Source: Actinomycetes bacterium (lineage in GTDB: Bacteria; Actinomycetota; Acidimicrobiia; Acidimicrobiales; RAAP-2). From it: DNA of 64,000 bases. The stretch covers positions 39,417 to 103,416 of the forward strand of contig JAJXUK010000002.1 in assembly GCA_021782915.1 (NCBI GenBank), written 5' to 3'. Under the pieces are notes generated by a model. It was not told the DNA's origin, made no database searches, and saw only the letters and a program-made list of their open reading frames with translations. Below are positions 53,606 through 62,474 of the stretch, one piece after another. The first letter of the stretch is position 1. Every line of letters begins with the position of its first letter. The position numbers were made by a program, and so were the translations under genes.

Positions 53606-55075
53606 CTAGGCGTCGGCGATGAGAATCTCGGGCTCGACCGGCTGGCTCGGGCGCAGTCCGGGCAGGAAGAGGGCGAAGATCACCGCGAGCCCGGCGAAGG
53701 CTGCGCCCACGTGCAGGGCGTTGTGGAACGCGTGCACCTGGGCGTCGAGGGCGTAGGCGGCACCTCCGGGATGCGAGTGTGACAGGTCGTGGCGCACGGT
53801 CGTGGTGGCCACGCTGACCAGTACCGCCAGGCCCACCGAGCCGCCGATCTGCTGGGAGGTGTTGAGCAGGCCCGAGGCCAGGCCCGCGTGGCCGTGGCCC
53901 ACGCTGGCCACCGCGTTGAGCATCAGGGGCACGAAGATGAGCCCCATCCCCAGTCCCATCATGACCAGGGTCAGGAAGACGACCGGGTAGTGCGAGCCGG
54001 CGTGCAGCGTCGCCGCCGTGCTGAGCGCGCCCGTGACCAGGGCCGGGCCGAGGATCAGGAAGGGCTTGACCCCCACGCGCCTCACGAGGCGCGAGACGAC
54101 CTGGCTCGTCGAGGCGACCATGACCGGCACCGGCAGGTAGGCCACGCCGGCCAGCACGGGAGAATAGTGCATCACGTTCTGGAGGAACTGGGTGAGGAAG
54201 TACAGCAGCGAGAGCATCGCCGCGCCCACGAGCATCATGATCGCGTAGCCGATCGCGCGACTCTGGTGGCGCAGGAAGTTCAGCGGGACCAGGGCGGCTC
54301 GGCTGCGTCGCTCCACGAAGACGAAGCCGACCAGCAGTATCACGGCGAGCACGAAGGCGATCACGGTGCTCGCGTGGGCCCAGCCGGCCTCCGGGGCGCG
54401 CACGAAGCCGTAGACCAGGCTGGTCATCGAGGCGGTGATGAGGATCGCCCCGGGCACGTCGAGCTGGCTGTGGGTGGCCTCACCTTGGGGCAGGGCGATC
54501 GGTGCGAGCAGGAGCAGGAGAAGCCCGATGGGCACGTTGACGAAGAAGACCCAGCGCCACGAGACGTAGTCGGTGAGGATGCCGCCCAGCAGCAGCCCGG
54601 TCGCCCCGCCCGCCGCGGTCATGGCGGCAAAGATCGCCATCGCCCGATGCCGGGCCGGGCCCTCGGGAAAGGTCGTCACCACGAGTGAGAGGGCGGTCGG
54701 CGAGGCGATCGCCGCTCCGAGGCCTTGGACCATGCGCGCGCTGATGAGCAGCGCGGGGTCCGAGGCCAGTCCGCCAGCCAGTGAGGAGATCGCGAAGAGG
54801 CCCACACCGATCATGAGCATCCTCCGGCGCCGGAAGAGGTCCCCGAGGCGTCCGCCGAAGAGCAGCAGTCCACCGAAGGCCAAGACGTAGGCGTCGATGA
54901 CCCAGGCGAGACTCGCGCTCGAGAAGCCCAGTGAGCGCTGCAGGGTCGGCAGGGCGATGTTCACGATGGTCAAATCGAGCATCACCATGAGCTGGGCCAG
55001 TGCGATGGTGACCAGGGCGAGGCCCGGGTGGTGGGTGCGCGATGCGCCTGGACTCTGGGTCTGCGCAGTTGCCAC
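53606..55075 (-). CDS. MFS drug exporter, 14-TM (DHA2/EmrB-QacA type)
   Basis: A 489-residue transporter. The first helix contains MVMLDLTIVNIALPTLQ (motif D1). The cytoplasmic loop motif A is GRLGDLFRRRRMLMIG, and motif C-like glycines are in AAGGATGLLLGGIL. The hydrophobic profile is long enough for 14 helices. It probably exports drugs by proton antiport. It lies between two secreted DUF4232-like genes and is divergent from the second. There is no TetR-type regulator next to it. Confidence 0.92.
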   Translation of the reverse strand: MATAQTQSPGASRTHHPGLALVTIALAQLMVMLDLTIVNIALPTLQRSLGFSSASLAWVIDAYVLAFGGLLLFGGRLGDLFRRRRMLMIGVGLFAISSLAGGLASDPALLISARMVQGLGAAIASPTALSLVVTTFPEGPARHRAMAIFAAMTAAGGATGLLLGGILTDYVSWRWVFFVNVPIGLLLLLLAPIALPQGEATHSQLDVPGAILITASMTSLVYGFVRAPEAGWAHASTVIAFVLAVILLVGFVFVERRSRAALVPLNFLRHQSRAIGYAIMMLVGAAMLSLLYFLTQFLQNVMHYSPVLAGVAYLPVPVMVASTSQVVSRLVRRVGVKPFLILGPALVTGALSTAATLHAGSHYPVVFLTLVMMGLGMGLIFVPLMLNAVASVGHGHAGLASGLLNTSQQIGGSVGLAVLVSVATTTVRHDLSHSHPGGAAYALDAQVHAFHNALHVGAAFAGLAVIFALFLPGLRPSQPVEPEILIADA

Positions 55076-55187
55076 GTCGCTCCTTCGATGAGATCCCCCC
55101 TGAGCCTACGGGGTGGCACCGAGTCGTCCACGCGCTGAAATATCCGCGCGGTGGCGGACAGTATGGGAGAGAGTAAGGGGTGAGGAG

Positions 55188-55706
55188 ATGTTCAGAACGC
55201 TGCGCTACGCGATCATGGTCCTGGTGCTCGGAGGTGTGGGGAGCCTGAGCGGACCCGTGAGCGGACTCGCCGGAGCCCAGACGGTGCCCTCATGTCAGAC
55301 TCGCCAGATCGCGGTGTCGCTGGGACGCTCGAGTGGTGCGGCGGGCACCATCTACCACCCGATCGTCTTCACCAACCGCGGTGCGACGTGCGCGATGTGG
55401 GGCGTGCCGGCCGTGCAGCCCGTCGGTGCGCGGCGCCAGCCCGTCGGCCCGCCCGCGCGCAACGCGAGCATGGGTGAGATGCCCCTGCGCCACGTCCTCG
55501 CCCACGCCCAGTCGCTCAGCGTGGGTGTCGGGGTGGCCGAGACCGGCAACTGGCCCCCGGCGCTCTGCCGGGCACGTCGCGCGATCGGCGTGGTGGTGTC
55601 TCTCGCCCCCTTCGTCGGCGCGCACTTCGTGCCGATGTCGATATCGGTCTGCACGCGCCTGGCCAGCGTCAGCACGCGGCTGCTGAGCCCGGGGCGCGCC
55701 GGTTAG
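55188..55706 (+). CDS. Secreted DUF4232-like protein B
   Basis: A 172-residue exported protein starting at ATG 55188 after GAGGAG. It has a signal peptide with cleavage near GLAGAQ, then a single domain CQTRQIAVSLGRSSGAAGTIYHPIVFTN with Cys residues matching the C-terminal domain of protein A (shared GAAGT-Y-P, GN-PP-C and VCT--AS). Function unknown. Its promoter is shared back-to-back with the MFS exporter. Confidence 0.75.
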   Translation: MFRTLRYAIMVLVLGGVGSLSGPVSGLAGAQTVPSCQTRQIAVSLGRSSGAAGTIYHPIVFTNRGATCAMWGVPAVQPVGARRQPVGPPARNASMGEMPLRHVLAHAQSLSVGVGVAETGNWPPALCRARRAIGVVVSLAPFVGAHFVPMSISVCTRLASVSTRLLSPGRAG

Positions 55707-55718
55707 CCGGGGCGCGAG

Positions 55719-56543
55719 TTAGGTCGCCAGGTCGCGCCGGTCGTAGGCCCACAGGGCCCAGGCCAGGAAGGCGAGGGTGACGAGCGCCACGATGCTCAGG
55801 TGCCAGTAGTGGAATCCCGTGCCCAGCGGGTCGACGCTCATCGTGTGCTGCCACAGTGAGAAGTTGCGCGCCGGCTGCAGCCACGAGACCAGAACCGACA
55901 ACGTGGCCACGAGGTACGAGGCCAGGGCCAGGGTCGTGGCCAGGCCCCGCGCGAGGCCCCGGCGACCGGTTGCGGCGCCGACGGCCAGGCCCAGCGTGCC
56001 GAAGGCGAGAGCGAAGAGCCACGAGCCCACGACCGCGGCCGAGAGCGCGGCCCAGCTCACGTGGAGCTGGAAGGCTGGACCGAGGAGCCCGAGGGCAAGC
56101 TCCATGAGCACGCCCAGGGCGGTGACGCCCACCAGCAGCGCGAGCCACTTCTGAATCACGACGCGCCGGCGTGACACCGGCGTGGCCAGGAGCACGTCGA
56201 CCGTGCGACGCTCCTCCTCGCCAGCGACGAGATCCGAGCCCCACAGGACGGCGAAGAGCGTGAGCAACAGGGGCGCGACGAAGGAGAAGACCTCGGTGCG
56301 CAGGTACCCCGCGCCGGTCGTGTAGTCCTCGAGCTGGAAGATCTTGCGCAGGGGCTCGGGGTACGCGTTGATGAGGTCGCCGAAGTTCGCGTTGCCGTGG
56401 ATGGTCGGATAGACGGCGAGCATCACGAGGCAGAAGACAATCAGCCCGCCGGCCCAGCCGACCAGGGAGCTGCGCTGCTCGCGCAGTGATCGTGCCGTGA
56501 TGGTGCGCAGACGTGGCGCGGCGGGGCTAGTGCGACTCGACAC
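55719..56543 (-). CDS. ABC-2 type transporter permease
   Basis: A 274-residue membrane protein with about six segments (GWAGGLIVFCLVMLAVYP, FVAPLLLTLFAVLWGSDLVAGEEERRTVDVLLATPVSR). The GEEERRTVDVLLATPVSR loop is typical of ABC-2 permeases that build exporters with separate ATPases. Its start overlaps the end of the ATPase gene by 17 bases. Confidence 0.87.
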   Translation of the reverse strand: MSSRTSPAAPRLRTITARSLREQRSSLVGWAGGLIVFCLVMLAVYPTIHGNANFGDLINAYPEPLRKIFQLEDYTTGAGYLRTEVFSFVAPLLLTLFAVLWGSDLVAGEEERRTVDVLLATPVSRRRVVIQKWLALLVGVTALGVLMELALGLLGPAFQLHVSWAALSAAVVGSWLFALAFGTLGLAVGAATGRRGLARGLATTLALASYLVATLSVLVSWLQPARNFSLWQHTMSVDPLGTGFHYWHLSIVALVTLAFLAWALWAYDRRDLAT

Positions 56544-57462
56544 GGTCGTAAAAGGCGAGGAAGAGCTCCTCGAGGGTGGGCTCGCGCACCGAGAGGTCCG
56601 TCATGTCCGAGGCCGCGATGGCCCCGACCACGCCGCGCAGGTCGCCGGCGACCTCGAGGTGGGCCTCGTGTCCCTCGATGACGCAGCGCTGCACACCGGG
56701 CAGGCGCACGAGGGTCTCGCGGTCGGGCTCGTGCTCGTAGCGCACGTCGATGAGGTGCGCGGCGCGCTGGCGCAACTCGGCGACCCGCTCGACCGTCGCC
56801 AGCTCACCGGCGCGGATGAGGCCCACGCGATCGGCCACTTCGGCCACCTCGGACAGCACGTGCGAGGAGAGAAAGACGCTGCGACCCTGTGAGGTGGCCG
56901 CGCGCAGCACGTCGTGGACCTGGCGCTGGATCAGCGGGTCGAGTCCGGAGGTCGGCTCGTCCAGCACCAGCAGCTCGGGCCGGCCCATCAGGGCGGCCAC
57001 GATGCCGACCTTCTGGCGATTGCCCCGCGAGAGGGTGCGGATCGGCCGCTGCAGCTCCAGGTCCAGCTGCTCGGCCAGATCCGTCACCTCGCTCCAGGGC
57101 ACGTTGCCGCGTAGGTGGGCGAGGTGCCCCAAGACCTCGCGCGCACTCAGGCGTTCGTAGAGGGCGAGGTCGCCCGGCAGGTAGCCGACGCGACGCCGGA
57201 TCGCCACGCTGTCGCGACGCGAGTCCAGCCCAAAGATGCGGATCGAGCCGGCCGAGGGTCGTATGAGGTCGAGCAGGAGCCGAATCGTCGTCGTCTTGCC
57301 GGCGCCGTTGGGGCCCAGGAAGCCGAACACTTCACCGGGCTCGATTCTCAGGCTGAGCGCGCGCACCCCACCGCCACCGCGATAGAGCTTGGTGACGCCA
57401 TCGATCTGGACCACGGGCTGTGCGGGCGGTGACTCCGAGTGCAGCACAGACGCCTGGAGCAT
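56527..57462 (-). CDS. ABC transporter ATP-binding protein
   Basis: A 311-residue ATPase starting MLQASVLHSESPPAQPVVQIDGVTK. Walker A is GPNGAGKTTT, the signature is degenerate (LSRGNRQKVGIVAALM) and Walker B is LLVLDEPTSGLDP. The C-terminal domain ends EPTLEELFLAFYDRVESH. It forms an export pair with the overlapping permease. The track ORF of 636 residues runs back through the isochorismatase gene and is false. Confidence 0.9.
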   Translation of the reverse strand: MLQASVLHSESPPAQPVVQIDGVTKLYRGGGGVRALSLRIEPGEVFGFLGPNGAGKTTTIRLLLDLIRPSAGSIRIFGLDSRRDSVAIRRRVGYLPGDLALYERLSAREVLGHLAHLRGNVPWSEVTDLAEQLDLELQRPIRTLSRGNRQKVGIVAALMGRPELLVLDEPTSGLDPLIQRQVHDVLRAATSQGRSVFLSSHVLSEVAEVADRVGLIRAGELATVERVAELRQRAAHLIDVRYEHEPDRETLVRLPGVQRCVIEGHEAHLEVAGDLRGVVGAIAASDMTDLSVREPTLEELFLAFYDRVESH

Positions 57463-57770
57463 GTCCACCTCGCGATCCGGCCCAACTCCGACCCTACCGC
57501 GAGTCGGAGACTGGCCTCGGCGCGTGCGACGTGCAGGGGTCAGTGGCGATCGTGGATCACTCTGCTCGTCGCACTGGTCGAGAAGGGTGTGGGCCCGCGC
57601 GATGGCGAGAGAGAACACGCCGCGTCTCAACTCGCGAGATGCCTCCTCGCTCACGGCGCACGATCGCGCCGCCGAGCCGCCTGAGGGCGAACTCACCGAG
57701 GACCCGCGTGCGCTGCGCGAGCAGTGGACCCGGGCGCGCGGGTGGGTCCCGCCGCGGGACGAGGTCGCGA
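57463..57770. other. Intergenic gap without a supported gene
   Basis: 308 bp between the ABC ATPase start and the isochorismatase stop. A plus-strand frame opening MARENTPRLNSRDASSL continues into antisense of the isochorismatase gene and has no family features, so I do not call it. Confidence 0.5.
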
Positions 57771-58334
57771 CTAGCTCGCCGGCGCCGAGAAGTCCACGTC
57801 GGCCGTCTCGACGGTTCCTCCGGTGCGCCCGGGTGCGCTCTGGTACTTCCAGTACAGGTTCGTGTGAGCGATCACCATGTCCGGGCCGGGCGCGCCGTAC
57901 GCGCTGAGGTCCTCGGTCGTGTGCGCGTCGCCGACCAGCACCGTGTCGTAGCCGCGCACGAGAGCACCGTGCAGAGTCGAGCGGATGCACGCATCCGTCT
58001 GGGCTCCGGTGACCACCAGGCGACCGACCCTGCGATCCGCCAGAATCGCCTCGAGGTCCGTGTCCTCGAAGGAGTCCCCGAAGTGCTTGTGCACGAGTGG
58101 CTCCTCGTCGTGACGCGTCAACTCGTCGACGTACTGCCACTCTTCGGAGTCGGCTACGAGGCCCTCGTCCGAGTGCTGCACCCAGATCACGGGCACGCTC
58201 TCGTTTCGTGCCCGCTGCACGAGCTGATTGATATTGCCGATGACTCGGTCCCGATCGTGCGCCTCCGCCACGACGCCCTTCTGCATGTCGATGACGAGCA
58301 GCGCCGTGCTTGGCCGGTTCTGCAGTGTTGTCAT
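57771..58334 (-). CDS. Isochorismatase-family cysteine hydrolase
   Basis: A 187-residue protein with the catalytic triad of the family: Asp16 in ALLVIDMQKG, Lys in PLVHKHFGDSF and the nucleophile Cys in VTGAQTDACIRSTL, preceded by the cis-peptide. Related enzymes hydrolyse nicotinamide, isochorismate or biuret-like amides; the substrate here is unknown. The ATG at 58334 follows GGGGGA; the track start five residues upstream is less likely. Confidence 0.9.
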   Translation of the reverse strand: MTTLQNRPSTALLVIDMQKGVVAEAHDRDRVIGNINQLVQRARNESVPVIWVQHSDEGLVADSEEWQYVDELTRHDEEPLVHKHFGDSFEDTDLEAILADRRVGRLVVTGAQTDACIRSTLHGALVRGYDTVLVGDAHTTEDLSAYGAPGPDMVIAHTNLYWKYQSAPGRTGGTVETADVDFSAPAS

Positions 58335-58531
58335 GATCCCCCTCCGCATCTACCCAGGGTGGCCCCAGCGCGCAGCGTACGCTCCGGCTGTCACAGTGTG
58401 ACGTCGTCGCACGGGGGTCGCGGTATATGCCGCACACGAGCGCGCCCGCAGAGTGAAAGCGACCTAGAGTGCCGGGAGTCGCCGGGCTCGGTGTCGCCGG
58501 ACGGTGACGACCGGCACCGACGAGTCGAGGG

Positions 58532-59047
58532 GTGGAGTTGACCGTGACGTCTCCGGGCGAGCCGGCGGGCGAGATCGTGATTCGCCGCGTGAGAGCCGAC
58601 GAGAGCGACCAGCTGCTCGCCGACGTGGTGGCGCTCGTGGTGCGTTCGAAGGCGTCGTGGGGCTACGACGAGACCTTCATGGAGCACTTCGGTGCCAGCA
58701 TGGTCCCGGGCTTCTTGGTCGGTCCACGGCGCGTGAGCCTGGTGGCGAGCATCGCGGGCACGTTGGTCGGCGTGGCGGTGATCGACGACGAGGTCTCCCG
58801 GGCCTGGCTCGAGGACATGTGGGTGGAGCCAGAACATTTCGGTCACGGAGTCGGTCGCGCTCTGTGGCGGGCAGCCCTCGGGGTCGTGCTCGGCTGGAGA
58901 CGTGAGGCTCTCGAGCTCGAGTCTGACCCGTACGCCGAGGGCTTCTATCGCGCAATGGGTGCGCGTCGTATCGGATCGAGGGAGTCGACCCTGGTGGCGG
59001 GACGCGAGCTGCCACTGCTTCGATTCGACGTGCGCGGGCCGGGCTAG
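58532..59047 (+). CDS. GNAT-family N-acetyltransferase
   Basis: A 171-residue GNAT protein. The core strand and pyrophosphate loop are RAWLEDMWVEPEHFGHGVGRALWRAAL, with the acetyl-CoA-binding Q/RxxGxG/A seen as HFGHGVGRAL. A further strand, ALELESDPYAEGFYRAMGAR, ends in the usual A-x-GF-Y pattern. Substrate unknown. The start is GTG. Confidence 0.87.
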   Translation: MELTVTSPGEPAGEIVIRRVRADESDQLLADVVALVVRSKASWGYDETFMEHFGASMVPGFLVGPRRVSLVASIAGTLVGVAVIDDEVSRAWLEDMWVEPEHFGHGVGRALWRAALGVVLGWRREALELESDPYAEGFYRAMGARRIGSRESTLVAGRELPLLRFDVRGPG

Positions 59048-59106
59048 ATCTGCTCGTAGCCAGGTGCTCAGCGCGGTGTCGTGACTTCGTCGGCTAGACA
59101 GAGACG

Positions 59107-59841
59107 ATGACGCGACGCATCCTCGCCACCTCTGGTGGGTTCGTGCCGGGGCCGACCCAGCAGTCAGTGCGGCCCGGGGTGATGCTCCTTGACGCCCTCG
59201 GGCGCACCGGTGCGAGTCGCCCACGCGTCACGTTCGTGCTCACGGCGAGTGGTGACGATCGTTCCTACGCCGCGATCCTCTTTGACGCCTTTAACAGCGT
59301 CGGCTGCGACGTCAGCGAGCTACGCCTCTTCCCTCAGCCGAGCGCACCACCGAGCGCGGCACTGTCCGGGGCGGATCTCGTCTGGGTCGGTGGGGGATCG
59401 GTCGCCAACCTGCTGGCCCTGTGGCGCCTGCACGGCGTGGACGATGCGCTTCGCGACGCCTACGACTCGGCCACGATTTTGGCCGGGGTCTCGGCTGGCT
59501 CGATCTGCTGGCACGTGGGAGGTACAACTGACTCCTTCGGGCCGGACTTGCGGCCCGTGACCAACGGCCTGGGCCTTCTGGCCTTCGGCAACGGCGTGCA
59601 CTACGACTCCGAGGCCCAGCGTCGGCCGCTGCTGCACGAGCTCGTGGCGGCGGGTACCTTGCCGACGTCTATCGCCACGGACGACCACGTCGGCGTGTGG
59701 TACGAGGATGGCGTGCCCACCGAGGTTGTCTCCGACATGCCGCTGCCGGCGGACGGAGCGTCCGCCTACCTCGTCGAGTCCGTTGGTGGCGTCGTCCGTG
59801 AGACTCGTCTCGGTCTGGGACGTCTCGGCTCACTCGGCTAG
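59107..59841 (+). CDS. Peptidase S51 (peptidase E-like)
   Basis: A 244-residue protein of the class I glutamine-amidotransferase-like fold. The nucleophile Ser is in AGVSAGSICWHVGG at about 130, after the nucleotide-like loop VWVGGGSVANLLALWR. A later conserved region is HYDSEAQRRPLLHELV. S51 members cleave after Asp or make cyanophycin fragments. No signal peptide. It lies 59 bases after a GNAT gene on the same strand. Confidence 0.88.
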   Translation: MTRRILATSGGFVPGPTQQSVRPGVMLLDALGRTGASRPRVTFVLTASGDDRSYAAILFDAFNSVGCDVSELRLFPQPSAPPSAALSGADLVWVGGGSVANLLALWRLHGVDDALRDAYDSATILAGVSAGSICWHVGGTTDSFGPDLRPVTNGLGLLAFGNGVHYDSEAQRRPLLHELVAAGTLPTSIATDDHVGVWYEDGVPTEVVSDMPLPADGASAYLVESVGGVVRETRLGLGRLGSLG

Positions 59842-60105
59842 GTGAGGCCAGTGTCGGTCGGCCCGGTGCGCGATGCGCCGTCGGCCTCGAACGTTCCGTA
59901 GCTCAGGTCGGGACGACGCGACAGGGCCACGAGAGAGCCAACGCCGCTCTCGCATGGTTGAGACATCCACTCGCGTACCCGGAGTCCAGGGTGCCGTTGA
60001 CGCGTCGGACTGACGTGGATCATCACGTCGACGGTGCGAGAATCACGTCTGAGAGCGCCTGACGCCGCGTCGAGGTCTGACGCCGTGGACGGGGAGGTCG
60101 AGTCC

Positions 60106-60738
60106 ATGAGCAGGAGCGGGAAACGCGTCGGCGTCACGGTCCTGGTGTGGGCCACGCTCGCGGGACTCGTGGGCCCCAGCGCGCTGGCCGCGGCGTCGAC
60201 GAGCACCGTCTCGCCCTTCCCACGTCTTCTGGTCATGCAGCGTGGCTTGTCACAGTCATCGCTCGTCCGGGCTCGGCCCTGGGGCTCGCCGATGGCGACC
60301 TCGCAGGTCACCGTGGTGGGCGTGACTCCGTCGCAGCCTCGCGTCGAGTGGGGGGTCTGGCGGCGTCACGACGGGCCCACGCTCTTTCCCGTGCGCAGTC
60401 TCGATGGGGGGCATCACTGGAGCGCGGCGGGTCCGATGCTGGCCACGGACTGGGCCGGGGGCTCGCTCTTTTACGTCACCCGAGTCCTCGCCCAGAGCGC
60501 GTCGGCCGTCGTGATGGTGAGCAACGCGGTCATCGACGTGACCACGGACGCGGGGCACGTGTGGTACCAGTACGTGAACGAGCTTGACAACTGGTCGATG
60601 ACGCGCGCCACCCTGGCGGGTGGCATCGGACTTCGCGTCGGCCCGACGTCGTACGCGCAGTTGCCCCCGCACGCCTTCGCTATCTATCGGCTCGAGGTGG
60701 CTCATCATCGGTGGCTACGCGTCCGTCACTCACCGTGA
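60106..60738 (+). CDS. Secreted hypothetical protein
   Basis: A 210-residue protein with a signal peptide (basic SGKRVGV then TVLVWATLAGLVGPSALAAAS). GGGGAGG lies 8 bases before the ATG. The rest contains a pattern PVRSLDGGHHWSAAGPML that recalls one blade of a beta-propeller of the BNR/Asp-box type (S-DGG--W). I do not recognise a family and propose no function. The longer ORF start at 60034 is not supported. Confidence 0.62.
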   Translation: MSRSGKRVGVTVLVWATLAGLVGPSALAAASTSTVSPFPRLLVMQRGLSQSSLVRARPWGSPMATSQVTVVGVTPSQPRVEWGVWRRHDGPTLFPVRSLDGGHHWSAAGPMLATDWAGGSLFYVTRVLAQSASAVVMVSNAVIDVTTDAGHVWYQYVNELDNWSMTRATLAGGIGLRVGPTSYAQLPPHAFAIYRLEVAHHRWLRVRHSP

Positions 60739-60983
60739 GGACTCTGCGTGCTGCCGGCGGGATGTAAGGGTTCCGGGTGGTGTTCCACGGGTGCTCGTCG
60801 CGTCCCGTTCTCCGCGGGCCCGGCTGGCTGACGCCGGCTCGTTCGCACCGTCACCGGTGACCGACGCGACGTCGTGACTCTCTGAGGTGGCGACTCTGAT
60901 CGAGGGAGGGCGCCTGCCGCCTCCGTGAGTACGGCTTCGCACTGTCGAGGGCCCTCGCCGCGACGCGTGGGTGAACGAGCGGC

Positions 60984-61577
60984 TCACGGGTCCGCGTCCA
61001 CGGCGCGGTGTCCACGGTTCGTGGATCTGACAGTGCGGGTCACGATCCACGCGTGCTTACCCACTTGGCGAACGCGACTGAACCCCAGGTCCTCGAAGAG
61101 TTCGACGGTCGCGCTGAAGAGGAAGCGGCCTTGCGCCTCGCGCCCACGCGTGGTCTCAGAGATCGCCTCGACGCGACCACCGCCGGCGTCGGCGATTTGC
61201 TCGAGTGCGCCTTTCAGCGCGACGCGAGCGATGCCGTGTCCGCGATGGCCCTTGTCCACGAAGATGCACGCGATGCGCCATCGTGGGGGTGCTGGAGGGT
61301 CCTTGGCGTACTCGCGCATGTGCTTGAGGTCGAGGCTGTCGGCCGGTCCGTACTGGCACCAGCCCTGGGCACGGCCCTCTGGATCGATGACCAGTGCCGC
61401 GAGTGCTCGGCCGCTCAGGACTAGCTGCTCCTTTAAGGCTCGCGGGTCGCTGAGGCCTCGCTGGTACTCGACGTGATTGGGGGCGCACCAGCATCCGCCG
61501 TAGATGCCGTTATTGCGCTCGACCAGGTCGGCGAAGACCTCCCACGTCCCCGCATCGAGTCGATCGATCGTATACAT
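60984..61577 (-). CDS. GNAT-family N-acetyltransferase
   Basis: A 197-residue GNAT starting MYTIDRLDAGTWEVFADLVERN. The NNGIYGGCWCAPNHVEYQRG segment, with adjacent cysteines, is shared by a subgroup of GNATs. The acetyl-CoA loop is CIFVDKGHRGHGIARVALKGAL. A TTG at 61592 would add five residues but has weaker support. Substrate unknown. Confidence 0.85.
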   Translation of the reverse strand: MYTIDRLDAGTWEVFADLVERNNGIYGGCWCAPNHVEYQRGLSDPRALKEQLVLSGRALAALVIDPEGRAQGWCQYGPADSLDLKHMREYAKDPPAPPRWRIACIFVDKGHRGHGIARVALKGALEQIADAGGGRVEAISETTRGREAQGRFLFSATVELFEDLGFSRVRQVGKHAWIVTRTVRSTNRGHRAVDADP

Positions 61578-61999
61578 CGAGCGCGCCACCAACCGGAGTC
61601 TGCCATTCGATGGCAGCCAGCTTCGCGGACGTCGAGATGAATCCCACCCCGCTCGCCTAGCGATCCGCCACCATCACATCGAGGGGGATGTCCAGACGCT
61701 GCATCCAGCTTCCAGCGAAGTTCACGGATGGGCTCGCGCCCTTCTGAACACTGGATCAATGGCCTCGCTGCACCTGTCCGAATCCCTCGCGGTGGGGGAT
61801 TTGGGTAAAGGGTGAATTTCCTGGTCGGAAACCATGGAGGGTGTGGCCGCGAAGGGGGCAATCACCAGCGAGCGCGGATCTGATCACCAGGAGAACGGGA
61901 GTCTCTCACCAGCACCCTTGAGGAGACGATCACCCAGGGTGCCCCTGCTGCGGGCTCTTGGCTAGCGCCAACGGTGCAGTGCGGTCACCGCTGAACTAC
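61578..61999. other. Intergenic accessory segment with repeat copy 1
   Basis: No gene is supported in these 422 bp. It carries the first copy of the 36-bp repeat (61791-61826). Base composition is less GC-extreme than in the flanking core genes. Short frames after 61900 could be decayed coding sequence, but no family motif is visible. Confidence 0.5.
61791..61826 (+). repeat. 36-bp direct repeat, copy 1
   Basis: Begins GGTGGGGGATTTGGGTAAAG and ends CCTGGTC. It aligns without gaps to copies at 63544 and 63817 on the same strand. A preceding AATCCC makes a partial inverted repeat with the GGGATT of the element. Confidence 0.65.
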
Positions 62000-62325
62000 T
62001 CAGTATCTTTCGCTCGGAGGATTACGGCGCACCCACTTGGTCCCGGAGTTGGTCGATGTCCTGGTGGAGGGTGAACTCCGTCGCTCACCTAGCATTCTCG
62101 GTTGTCCAGCAAGTTCGATGGCTTGGTTGATGGCAGCGACAATCTCTGATCCGCGACGTAGGCATCCCAGGTATGACATCACTTCGGTAAGAAGTTGGTC
62201 CTCGGTGCGGAAGGGCGTGTCGGATTCAATCCAGCGAATCAACCGGCTGACCGAGAATCCAACTTCCGGAGTCTCCCGACCAGCCGGGCCATCAATGTGG
62301 AAGGAGGCCTTCCCTCGCGCAGCAG
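62000..62325 (-). pseudogene. Remnant resembling the DUF3320 C-terminal region of large helicase-like proteins
   Basis: The minus strand is open over about 108 codons from a TAA at about 62340 to the stop at 62000. It reads, in order, KASFHIDGPAGRETPE, SRLIRWIESDTPFRTEDQLL and TEVMSYLGCLRRGSEIVAAI. The pattern of a short helix pair followed by LG-x-x-R-G-S-x-I resembles DUF3320, found near the end of large AAA/REase-like defence helicases. No start codon exists before Met at 62242, so this is likely a leftover of a once larger gene. The tail ends in apparently non-homologous sequence. The family assignment is from memory of its motifs. Confidence 0.4.
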
Positions 62326-62474
62326 GCAGTCGCGCGCTTTAGGATCGCGATTTCCCGCCTGGATGTGGCTCTCGCGGCGCACGCTGCGGCTCGCCTAACC
62401 CGGTGGCGTGATAGACCCAGGTGAGGTCGTTGTGCGCGATGCCTACGAAACGGTCAGTAGCAGGGGGAAAGATC

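Noticed and set aside
59838-60311. 157-aa minus-strand ORF
   Set aside because: Overlaps the well-supported secreted protein gene and has no coding features in its unique part.
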